Origin: Bacillota bacterium
GTDB taxonomy: Bacteria; Bacillota; Clostridia; Christensenellales; SZUA-584
Assembly (NCBI GenBank): GCA_023399095.1
Contig: JAEWQS010000116.1
Span: 1 to 12,295 of the forward strand
Direction: 5' to 3'
Length of the DNA: 12,295 nucleotides
Positions 6,070-12,295 of this stretch are shown in pieces. How positions within the stretch are numbered: the first letter of the stretch is position 1; every line of letters starts with the position of its first letter. The position numbers and the translations under genes are program-made. The notes below the pieces were generated by a model. It had not been told where the DNA came from, did no database searches, and saw only the letters and a list, made by a program, of their open reading frames with translations.

Positions 6070-7584
6070 CTGTCGAAAATTTCAAGCTTTGGGCTCTTGG
6101 GGCTCATCGGATTTCCTGTGGTCGTGGAGGCGGATATTTCTTCGGGTATGCCGTCATACGAGACTGTCGGGCTGCCCGGCGCTGCCGTGCGCGAATCTAA
6201 GGAGCGCGTCCGCGCCGCGATTAAAAATTCAGGGTTTGGTTATCCGCAGCAGCGCATCACAATTAATCTCGCGCCTGCCGATTTAAAAAAACAGGGGCCG
6301 ATTTATGATCTTGCGATTGCGCTTGGTTTGCTCTGCGCCAGTGGCCAGATCCCGCCGCCCGACGAAAACAGCGTTTTCCTGGGCGAGCTGTCTCTGGACG
6401 GCCAACTGCGCGGCATCGCGGGCGCGCTGCCTATGGCGATATCCGCGCGAGAAGCGGGTTTCAAGAAGCTGTTTATCCCACCCGAGAATGCGGGTGAGGT
6501 CGCTTATTTGCAAGGGCTGCAGATATATCCCGTAGAGACACTCTCGCAGCTTGAGGCGCATCTTTGCGGGCCAGAGCTCATCACACCATATCCCACGCTT
6601 GTGTATCAGCCCGACGACGGAGAACTCTGCCAAAGCGACATGGCACATATACGCGGACAGCAGCAGGCACGCCGCGCGCTGGAGATTGCGGCAGCAGGAT
6701 CGCACAATTTACTTTTTATCGGGCCGCCTGGGTCAGGCAAAACCATGCTGGCGCGTGCACTGCCGGGCATACTGCCGGATCTTTGCTTTAACGAAGCGCT
6801 TGAAATATCCAAAATCCAATCGGTCTGCGGCATCAATGCGGGCGGCATCGCCACCTCGCGGCCGTTTCGCAGCCCGCACCATACACTCTCGACCGCGGCG
6901 CTGACAGGCGGCGGCCATCATGTGATGCCGGGCGAAATCAGCCTCGCGCATGGCGGCGTGCTGTTTCTGGATGAACTGGCGGAGTTTAAGCGTGAAGCGC
7001 TTGAAGCGCTGCGCCAGCCGCTCGAAGACAGGAAGATCAGCATAGCGCGCGCCAACGCGAAGGTCACCTATCCCGCAAACGTGATGCTGATAGCATCCAT
7101 GAACCCGTGCCCGTGCGGCAACTACGGCAGCGACAAGCCATGCCGCTGCTCGCCCCGTGAAATCAGGCAGTATCTGTCCCGCATCAGCGGGCCGCTGCTG
7201 GATCGTATCGATATGCATGTGGGCATGGATGCGGTGACATACGGCGAGCTCACGGACGAAAAATCAGGCGAGACCTCGCGGACAGTGAGGGCACGCATCA
7301 ACGCCGCGCGGCAGATACAGCATCGTCGCTACGCAGGCACCGGCGTATACGGCAACGCATCGCTGTCGGGCGAGCAGTTAGAAACAAATTGTGCGCTCAG
7401 CGCACCGTGCCGAAAGCTCATGGAGACGGCGTATAGCGCATTTGGCCTTAGCCCGCGCGGACGTGCCCGCGTGCTCAAGGTGGCACGTACCATTGCCGAC
7501 CTTGCGGGGGCGGAGACGATCGGGGAAGGTCATCTTGCCGAGGCGCTTCAATATCGCGCGCCCGATCAAAGATATTGGGGATAA
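6067..7584 (+). CDS. comM: ComM/YifB family AAA+ ATPase (Mg-chelatase-like)
   Basis: The protein has 505 residues from TTG 6067, the usual length for the family. ComM is a hexameric helicase that drives branch migration during integration of single-stranded DNA in natural transformation. The N-terminal Lon/ChlI-like domain has GLPGAAVRESKERVRAAIKN (35-54) and NLAPADLKK (67-75). The ATPase core has Walker A GPPGSGKT (219-226), SPHHTLS (269-275), Walker B VLFLDE (298-303), sensor ASMNPCPCG (343-351) and SGPLLDRID (374-382). A four-cysteine cluster (C348, C350, C359, C361) follows the sensor. The C-terminal lid ends in ARTIADLAGAE. It overlaps dprA by one base (TAATG), so competence or recombination genes are probably translated together. 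In Gram-positives the family is also annotated simply as YifB. Confidence 0.95.
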   Translation: MLSKISSFGLLGLIGFPVVVEADISSGMPSYETVGLPGAAVRESKERVRAAIKNSGFGYPQQRITINLAPADLKKQGPIYDLAIALGLLCASGQIPPPDENSVFLGELSLDGQLRGIAGALPMAISAREAGFKKLFIPPENAGEVAYLQGLQIYPVETLSQLEAHLCGPELITPYPTLVYQPDDGELCQSDMAHIRGQQQARRALEIAAAGSHNLLFIGPPGSGKTMLARALPGILPDLCFNEALEISKIQSVCGINAGGIATSRPFRSPHHTLSTAALTGGGHHVMPGEISLAHGGVLFLDELAEFKREALEALRQPLEDRKISIARANAKVTYPANVMLIASMNPCPCGNYGSDKPCRCSPREIRQYLSRISGPLLDRIDMHVGMDAVTYGELTDEKSGETSRTVRARINAARQIQHRRYAGTGVYGNASLSGEQLETNCALSAPCRKLMETAYSAFGLSPRGRARVLKVARTIADLAGAETIGEGHLAEALQYRAPDQRYWG

Positions 7585-8663
7585 TGATGAACGGATACAC
7601 AGAAGAGGAAAAGTACTGGATTTGGGTCGCGTCACTGGGGCTTGGCGCCAAGTCGTTTTATCAGGTATTGCGTCTGTTTGGCTCGGCGGCGGCTTTTTTT
7701 GACGCTGTAAAAAGTGACTCGGACTCACTGCAAACCCTGCCAGCCGAGACGCTGCGCCTTGCACACGCCGCGTGCTCGGATCAGCGCATCACCGAGGTGC
7801 TCTGCGAGCTTTCTTCCAAAGATATATACGCGCTGACTCGGCTTAGCGATGGTTACCCTGAACCGCTAGCTTCAATACCATGGCCTCCGCCTGTGCTGTT
7901 CGTAAAAGGCGAGATGGGCAGTTTAGATCGCGCCATAGGCATTGTGGGTACACGCCGCTGCACACGGCGCGGTTATGAGCATGCCCGCCGCATCGCGGGT
8001 GGGCTTGATGGCATGTGCGTGGTGTCGGGGCTTGCGCGCGGCATAGACACGGCTGCGCATTTGGGTGCGCTGGATGCGGGGCTTTCGACGATCGCGATAC
8101 TGGGCTGCGGCGTTGATGTGATCTATCCGCCTGAAAACGAAGAACTCTACTATAAAATCATACAAAATGGCGCGGTGATATCGGAGTTGCCCATTGGTGC
8201 TGCGCCGCACATGAGCAACTTTCCTGTGCGCAACCGCATCATCGCGGGGCTGTCTCGCGGTCTGCTCGTTGTCGAGTCCGAGATGAAGGGCGGCACGGCC
8301 ATCACGGCATCGCTTGCGGTGCAGTATGGCAAGGATATATTCGCAACGCCGGGGCCGCCATTTGTAAACGTCTCGGAGCTGCCGGATGCGCTGATTGCGG
8401 CGGGCGCGGTGCCTGCGCGCGATGCGGCGGACATCTTAGCATATTACGGCGTGGGAAAGGCCGCGGCAAACGAGGAGCAAGCGCAGCCCGTGCTGGATTT
8501 CACACAGGCGCGCATCTATGAACTGCTGCATCATCAGGATTTGAGCGCGGAGGGCGTAGCGGCGCTTTCAGGCCTTTCGCCGGGCGAGGTAAATGTTTCG
8601 CTCACGATGATGGAATTATCCGGATTAATCCGGCGTGTCGCGGGCGGAAAATACGGCGTTTGA
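7584..8663 (+). CDS. dprA: DNA-processing protein DprA (Smf)
   Basis: DprA binds incoming single-stranded DNA and loads RecA during transformation. The 359-residue protein has an N-terminal helical/SAM-like region (about 10-80), a Rossmann domain (about 85-290) and a C-terminal winged-helix segment (about 302-359). Visible motifs are IVGTRR (120-125), VSGLARGIDTAAH (147-159), ILGCGVDVIYPPEN (172-185) and FPVRNRIIAGLS (213-224). After the ATPG strand, the usual short segment with S-x-G-x-N before LI-x-x-GA is altered here to VNVSELPDALIAAGA. ATG 7584 overlaps the comM stop by one base. ATG 7587 is equally possible and sits 5 bases after GGGGA (7577-7581). topA, often next, is absent, and DNA composition changes just after the stop. 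Confidence 0.95.
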   Translation: MMNGYTEEEKYWIWVASLGLGAKSFYQVLRLFGSAAAFFDAVKSDSDSLQTLPAETLRLAHAACSDQRITEVLCELSSKDIYALTRLSDGYPEPLASIPWPPPVLFVKGEMGSLDRAIGIVGTRRCTRRGYEHARRIAGGLDGMCVVSGLARGIDTAAHLGALDAGLSTIAILGCGVDVIYPPENEELYYKIIQNGAVISELPIGAAPHMSNFPVRNRIIAGLSRGLLVVESEMKGGTAITASLAVQYGKDIFATPGPPFVNVSELPDALIAAGAVPARDAADILAYYGVGKAAANEEQAQPVLDFTQARIYELLHHQDLSAEGVAALSGLSPGEVNVSLTMMELSGLIRRVAGGKYGV

Positions 8664-8703
8664 TTATGATAATCTGGGTTTAAGTTTAAGGCTCTATCAA
8701 TAG

Positions 8704-8734
8704 TTGCATTGAACAGCCATGCATATGTTATAAT
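8704..8734 (+). promoter_or_regulatory. Promoter candidate for the polysaccharide genes
   Basis: A perfect TATAAT (8729-8734) is preceded by TG at 8726-8727, making a full extended -10. TTGCAT (8704-8709) is a poor -35 at a 19-base spacing, which an extended -10 can tolerate. Transcription would begin near 8741, leaving a leader of about 150 bases before the next start codon. Confidence 0.6.
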
Positions 8735-8737
8735 CGA

Positions 8738-8774
8738 GCCGCGTTGTGCCAACAAGCCAAGGTGCGGCATAACG
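8738..8774 (+). other. Leader hairpin with two competing stems
   Basis: Bases 8742-8750 (CGTTGTGCC) pair with 8766-8774 (GGCATAACG) in a 9-bp stem with one G-U pair and a 15-base loop. An alternative 5-bp stem joins GCCGC (8738-8742) to GCGGC (8764-8768). The two cannot form together. There is no direct T tract, so it is not a simple terminator. It could be a regulatory leader or a stability hairpin. Confidence 0.4.
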
Positions 8775-8890
8775 CTAAATAGGGGAAGTCTCTTTTTACA
8801 TTTGATTTCAATTATTAATTGTTGTAGAATGGACGTATAAAAGTGAAATTATATGTAATAGTATGAAAAGTTGATTATAAAGGCACAGGT

Positions 8891-10258
8891 ATGGATGCGC
8901 TGAGAAGATATGCGAAACTAGTAAATTTTCTAAATCAAATAATATTTATAATAGTTATGCTGTCATTGTTCGTATTTGTATTCCTTACGTATTATGAGCA
9001 GGCAGTTTTCTTTTTCAAGGGGAATTTCATTATTATATTTTTATATGTCGTTATTCTACTTGTGTTGGCTGCAGCGTATAGATGTTTGCGAATCGGTATA
9101 TTAACTACGGGTGAGCTTATATACTCGTGTTTTCTTGCAGTTTTAATAACGAATACGATTATGTTTATCGTAATGTGTTTGGTCGCAAGAGAAATTATGA
9201 ATCCAACTGCTTTGGCTGTTCTGTCCCTTGCTCAAACCTTTATTGGTGCGCTTTTTTACTGTTATGCAAATAAGATTTTCTTTTTACTATATCCGGCACG
9301 TGACTGCGTGGCAATTGGCAGGGATTCGAGAATCGATATAATAACTTTTAACAAATTTCATAAATTGAAAACTCGTTTTAATATCCATGTGATCTTAGAC
9401 GAACGTGAAGGCTTTGAAAATTTGAAATGGCAATTAGACCATTATTCAACAGTCGTATTAGGGGACATCAATCTAGAACTCCGTACTAAGTTAATTGAAT
9501 ATTGCTTTGAAAAAGATATCCGCTTGTATGTGATACCTAATATAGGGGATGTGATGATGCATAATGCTCATGAAACTCAGATTGATGATTCATTGGTTTA
9601 TTTATGCCGGAATGAAGGCCCCAGCACGGAACAGTTATTGGTGAAACGAATCTTGGATATCGTATGTTCCATTATTGGTTTGGTGATTTCGATTCCCATC
9701 ATGCCAATCATAGCCATATTCATTAAGGCCTATGACAGAGGTCCGGTTTTTATTAAACAAAAGAGGCTCACGCTTAATGGCCGTGAATTCAATTTGATCA
9801 AATTTCGCAGTATGATCGTTAACGCAGAGCAAGACGGTAAAGCTCGTCTTGCAAGCGATGATGATAAGCGTATTACGCCGGTTGGCAAGGTTATTCGTGC
9901 TCTTCGATTTGATGAACTTCCCCAGCTTTTCAATATACTGAAAGGGGATATGGCATTGGTGGGTCCCCGTCCGGAACGACCTGAAATCATGGAGGAATAT
10001 CTGAAAGATTTTCCGGCATTTCAGTATCGTTTAAAAATGAAAGCCGGGTTAACAGGTTATGCTCAGATATACGGAAAGTATAACACGCCGTTTGAAGATA
10101 AAGTTAAGCTTGACATCGTATATGTTCTGCGGTACTCAATAATCAATGATTTAAAAATCATTATTGCAACGATTAAAACAGTATTCATGAAAAGCAGTAC
10201 CCAAGGCGTTCTGAATGAAGGCAGTGAAAGTGTCAGAAAGAAGGAGGACAAGCGTTGA
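8891..10258 (+). CDS. Polyprenyl-phosphate sugar-1-phosphate transferase (exopolysaccharide priming enzyme)
   Basis: This 455-residue protein has the WbaP/CpsE layout. There are four N-terminal membrane helices (about 13-35, 45-63, 77-99, 107-134), then a cytoplasmic Rossmann-like linker domain (about 138-225), and a C-terminal bacterial sugar transferase domain from about 250. The catalytic part shows VKRILDI (251-257), GPVFIKQKR (284-292), FNLIKFRSM (300-308) and RFDELPQLFNILKGD (339-353), with the Asp-Glu pair at 341-342. VGPRPERPE (357-365) and AGLTGYAQI (385-393) follow. The family moves a sugar-1-phosphate from a UDP-sugar to undecaprenyl phosphate at the inner membrane face, the first step of repeat-unit synthesis. 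The exact sugar cannot be told. AAAGG sits 7 bases before the ATG. It overlaps galE by TTGA, so the two are coupled. Its codons are more A/T-rich than those before 8664. Confidence 0.93.
   Translation: MDALRRYAKLVNFLNQIIFIIVMLSLFVFVFLTYYEQAVFFFKGNFIIIFLYVVILLVLAAAYRCLRIGILTTGELIYSCFLAVLITNTIMFIVMCLVAREIMNPTALAVLSLAQTFIGALFYCYANKIFFLLYPARDCVAIGRDSRIDIITFNKFHKLKTRFNIHVILDEREGFENLKWQLDHYSTVVLGDINLELRTKLIEYCFEKDIRLYVIPNIGDVMMHNAHETQIDDSLVYLCRNEGPSTEQLLVKRILDIVCSIIGLVISIPIMPIIAIFIKAYDRGPVFIKQKRLTLNGREFNLIKFRSMIVNAEQDGKARLASDDDKRITPVGKVIRALRFDELPQLFNILKGDMALVGPRPERPEIMEEYLKDFPAFQYRLKMKAGLTGYAQIYGKYNTPFEDKVKLDIVYVLRYSIINDLKIIIATIKTVFMKSSTQGVLNEGSESVRKKEDKR
10241..10257 (+). promoter_or_regulatory. 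Strong ribosome site that supports a TTG start for galE
   Basis: AAGGAGGA (10241-10248) is nearly perfect and lies 6 bases before TTG 10255. The TTG overlaps the stop of the priming transferase. The resulting protein begins MILVTGGAGYIGSH, exactly where GalE should begin. Confidence 0.9.
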
Positions 10259-11265
10259 TCTTAGTGACGGGAGGCGCTGGTTATATAGGAAGCCACACCT
10301 GCATCGAGTTAAGCAAAGCTGGTTACGATTTTGTCATAGTCGATAATCTTTCAAATAGTCTGCCTGGGAGTGTTGATAGAATCAAAACTCTTACAGGGAA
10401 GGATGTCAATTTTTTTTCTTTTGATTTGCGTAATCAGATTAAACTTGAGCAGGTGTTTGAATGTTTTGGAATAGATATGGTCATTCACTTTGCTGGTTTT
10501 AAAGCGGTCGGCGAGTCAGTAAAGGCACCTCTTGATTACTATAAAAACAATATTGAATGTACGATATCCTTGTGTGAAGTGATGACAACGTACAATGTAA
10601 AAAAACTCGTATTTAGTTCTTCGGCTGCGGTTTATCGAAGCGACAATCTAATGCCTGTCGATGAAAATTCAGCGCTTGGATGTACAAGCCCTTACGGATG
10701 GACCAAATTTATGATTGAGCAGATGCTTAGAGACCTGAGTATAGCAGATGATCAATGGTCTATTGTTTTGCTAAGATATTTCAACCCCGTTGGTGCACAT
10801 GAAAGTGGAATCATTGGCGAAGAAAATGATGAGGTTCCGAAAAATCTAATGCCCTATATCACACAAGTTGCTTCAAAAAGACTTGAAAAGCTATATGTAT
10901 ACGGGAAGGATTATCCAACTAAAGATGGTACCGGAATTCGAGATTATATTCATGTTGTTGATTTGGCAGTGGGACACCTTAGTGCTTTGAACTATATTAA
11001 AAACCACAATGGTATAGAAGCGATAAATTTAGGGACAGGCAAAGGCTACAGTGTTTTGGAGCTGTTGTCGGCTTTTGAAAAAACAACTGGCATGAAAGTA
11101 CCCTTTGAGTTGGTTGGAAGAAGAGCTGGGGATATTCCCGTTTGTTATGCATGCCCCCAAAAAGCCAAAGAGCTGCTTAATTGGCAGGCGGAGCTTGGGA
11201 TTGAGGATATGTGTAGAGATGCATGGCGTTTTGAGGAGCTCCGCGGAAACCGAAGTCGTTTTTAA
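10255..11265 (+). CDS. galE: UDP-glucose (UDP-hexose) 4-epimerase
   Basis: This 336-residue protein is a short-chain dehydrogenase-type epimerase that interconverts UDP-glucose and UDP-galactose using bound NAD. It has the NAD site TGGAGYIGSH (5-14), IVDNLSNS (28-35), VIHFAGFKAVGES (76-88), SSSAAVY (121-127), catalytic YGWTK (147-151) and LRYFNPVGAH (173-182). DYIHVVDLA (230-238) and RRAGDIPVCYA (289-299) follow. Length and motifs are complete. The residue matching Escherichia coli Tyr299 is Cys297, as in human GALE (Cys307), which also uses N-acetylated sugars; UDP-GalNAc/GlcNAc activity is therefore plausible but inferred. The gene is coupled to the priming transferase through a TTGA overlap and could supply UDP-Gal or UDP-GalNAc for the polymer. 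Confidence 0.95.
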   Translation: MILVTGGAGYIGSHTCIELSKAGYDFVIVDNLSNSLPGSVDRIKTLTGKDVNFFSFDLRNQIKLEQVFECFGIDMVIHFAGFKAVGESVKAPLDYYKNNIECTISLCEVMTTYNVKKLVFSSSAAVYRSDNLMPVDENSALGCTSPYGWTKFMIEQMLRDLSIADDQWSIVLLRYFNPVGAHESGIIGEENDEVPKNLMPYITQVASKRLEKLYVYGKDYPTKDGTGIRDYIHVVDLAVGHLSALNYIKNHNGIEAINLGTGKGYSVLELLSAFEKTTGMKVPFELVGRRAGDIPVCYACPQKAKELLNWQAELGIEDMCRDAWRFEELRGNRSRF

Positions 11266-11357
11266 ATGTTTGATAGGGTCATCCGGCTTAATCTGACATT
11301 GTATAAACCTAAGTAATAAAGCCAAAAGATTATATAAAGAAAAAAAGAAGGTTGAAA
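11266..11357 (+). other. Short intergenic gap before the family 2 glycosyltransferase
   Basis: This A/T-rich gap of 92 bases has no ORF and no convincing hairpin. CTGACA (11293-11298) resembles a -35 box, but no good -10 lies at the right distance. GAAGG at 11347-11351 is the ribosome site for ATG 11358. The next gene is probably read through from galE. Confidence 0.45.
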
Positions 11358-12182
11358 ATGGCATCTTCATATTCTGTATTGATGTCCGTATATAAAGCTG
11401 AAAACCCCGATTTTTTATCCAAGAGCATTGAGAGTATTATGACTCAGACTTTACCGCCTCAGGAGTTTGTTTTGGTTTGTGACGGGCCGCTTTCAAATGA
11501 TTTGGATAACGTTATCGAAAAATATCAACACAATTTCCCCGATAGAATGCGCATCCTTAGGTTAAAGGAGAACCGTGGTTTGGGAGTGGCGCTTAATGAA
11601 GGTCTTCGTGTTTGTCAAAATGAATGGATCGTTAGAATGGACAGTGATGATATCGCTTTCGTCAATCGTTGTGAAAAACAAATGTCGTTTGCCCAAGAAA
11701 ATGGATTCGATGTGTCAAGCGCTTGGATCAGAGAGTTTGGTAACAATCAAAGGGTATCCGTACTTCGAAAAGTCCCCGCAAGTCATCATGAAATTGAGAT
11801 TTATGCACATAAACGTAACCCCATGAACCACCCCTGCGTGATTTTACGTAAAAGCCAATTGGAAAAAGTGGGTGGATATCGGAATATGCCAAAATTTGAG
11901 GATTATGATCTCTGGGTTAGGATGCTGCAAAATGGTGCTAAAATGGGCAATATTCAAGAGCCTTTATTATATATGCGCGCAGGAAAAGATCTTTATCGGC
12001 GCCGCGCAGGGTTGAAGTATTGCAAGGATATCCTGCGCTTCTGGCGGGAAATGAGAAGAATCGGCTTTTCGAGCCGCAAAGAATGTGCATTCAATATAAT
12101 CAGCCGGTGTGCGGTTAGCCTATTGCCCAACAAGGTTAGACAGTCGATATACAAGCAGAGATTAAGATCGGGTCGGTGCTAG
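11358..12182 (+). CDS. Family 2 glycosyltransferase (GT-A fold)
   Basis: From ATG 11358 the protein has 274 residues. It shows the GT2 layout of AmsE/EpsE-like enzymes: YSVLMSVY (5-12), a first nucleotide-binding Asp in LVCDGP (39-44), ENRGLGVALNEGL (71-83), and the metal-binding RMDSDD (93-98). NPMNHPCVILRK (154-165), VGGYR (171-175) and FEDYDLW (180-186) follow, the last carrying the likely catalytic Asp or Glu. It probably adds a sugar from a nucleotide donor to the lipid-linked repeat unit at the cytoplasmic membrane face. Neither sugar nor linkage can be read. The in-frame TTG at 11352 touches the GAAGG site (11347-11351) directly, so ATG 11358, 6 bases after it, is preferred. The basic C-terminal tail (about 213-274) is typical of membrane-associated members. 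Fairly A/T-rich, like galE. Confidence 0.92.
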   Translation: MASSYSVLMSVYKAENPDFLSKSIESIMTQTLPPQEFVLVCDGPLSNDLDNVIEKYQHNFPDRMRILRLKENRGLGVALNEGLRVCQNEWIVRMDSDDIAFVNRCEKQMSFAQENGFDVSSAWIREFGNNQRVSVLRKVPASHHEIEIYAHKRNPMNHPCVILRKSQLEKVGGYRNMPKFEDYDLWVRMLQNGAKMGNIQEPLLYMRAGKDLYRRRAGLKYCKDILRFWREMRRIGFSSRKECAFNIISRCAVSLLPNKVRQSIYKQRLRSGRC

Positions 12183-12295
12183 AATTTCGGACAAGGAACT
12201 AAGCAGTAAAGTGTCGAAAATTTTGAACTAACAGGTTGACATGGAGCCTCTGTCGCCGTGGCTTTTGCAGACACGGCAGGACAGCCCAAAGGGCG
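12183..12295. other. Unassigned right edge with repeats; possible mobile element end
   Basis: No gene could be called in the last 113 bases. GAACTAA occurs at 12196-12202 and 12225-12231, each preceded a few bases earlier by an AATTT run. AATTTCG (12183-12189) is nearly inverted by CGAAAATT (12215-12222). G/C content rises sharply after about 12241. Repeated short motifs of this kind are seen at ends of IS21-like insertion sequences, but no transposase is visible, so this is only a suggestion. A leader for the next gene is the alternative. Confidence 0.3.
12250..12284 (+). repeat. Strong inverted repeat at the right edge
   Basis: CTGTC plus GCCGTG (12250-12260) pairs with CACGGC (12272-12277) and GACAG (12280-12284). 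This gives an 11-bp stem with a 2-base bulge (12278-12279) and an 11-base loop (12261-12271). A small GCCC/GGGC hairpin (12284-12294) begins at its last base. No T tract follows, so it is not a simple terminator. It may be a structured leader RNA or part of a mobile element end. Confidence 0.55.

Larger units (their letters stand above)
8664..8890 (+). other. A/T-rich intergenic region between dprA and the polysaccharide genes
   Basis: This 227-base gap has no convincing ORF. It holds the extended -10 promoter, the leader hairpin and a 13-base palindrome (CAATTATTAATTG, 8809-8821) that could be an operator or just A/T-rich chance. The gap ends with AAAGG (8879-8883), the ribosome site of the next gene. 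No good terminator for dprA is visible; the 8662-8674 palindrome is too weak. Confidence 0.6.

Noticed and set aside
6733..7218. Minus-strand ORF of 161 codons opposite comM
   Set aside because: It is an antisense shadow across the Walker B and sensor region of comM, with no motif of its own.
8662..8674. GATTATGATAATC palindrome as a dprA terminator
   Set aside because: The stem is short and A/T only, with no following T tract.
12241..12294. Open frame from ATG 12241 as the start of a new gene
   Set aside because: It overlaps the strong hairpin, has only a weak AGG site and runs out of the window after 18 codons with no recognisable motif.
1..12295. CRISPR arrays, tRNA or rRNA genes, complete insertion sequences
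   Set aside because: No regularly spaced repeats, no tRNA cloverleaf or rRNA sequence, and no transposase or integrase reading frame was found on either strand.

Overview
The window looks like chromosomal DNA from a Gram-positive member of the Bacillota, most likely class Clostridia. I infer this from the housekeeping order rplS - ylqF/rbgA - rnhB - yraN - comM - dprA, from purine-rich Shine-Dalgarno sites with some GTG and TTG starts, and from the protein families present. I cannot name a genus. All convincing genes lie on the + strand.

Region 1 (1-2075) opens with the last 41 codons of ribosomal protein L19. A clear Rho-independent terminator and a weak promoter candidate follow. Then come the ribosome-assembly GTPase YlqF/RbgA, ribonuclease HII and the YraN nuclease-like protein, packed with overlapping ends.

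Region 2 (2072-5933) is a block of three membrane genes set between yraN and comM. They encode a GT-C fold polyprenyl-phosphate-dependent glycosyltransferase, a PMT-family protein O-mannosyltransferase with an unusual beta-rich outer-surface insertion, and a GtrA-family small membrane protein. Together they look like a surface protein or polymer glycosylation module that uses lipid-linked sugars. A good promoter-like sequence sits inside the end of yraN just ahead of them.

Region 3 (6067-8663) holds comM (YifB, Mg-chelatase-like AAA+ helicase family) and dprA, two DNA-uptake and recombination genes joined by a one-base overlap. topA, a common neighbour after dprA, is absent.

Region 4 (8664-12295) is visibly more A/T-rich and appears to be the start of an exopolysaccharide or capsule locus. 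It has an extended -10 promoter and a structured leader. These are followed by the priming polyprenyl-phosphate sugar-1-phosphate transferase, a GalE epimerase whose gatekeeper residue suggests UDP-GalNAc/GlcNAc use, and a family 2 glycosyltransferase. The last 113 bases hold short repeats and a strong hairpin that may mark the edge of a mobile element.

I did not find a wholly new system. The most interesting points are the PMT with its inserted domain, the glycosylation cassette inside a conserved housekeeping cluster, the leader at 8735-8890, and the unexplained right edge.
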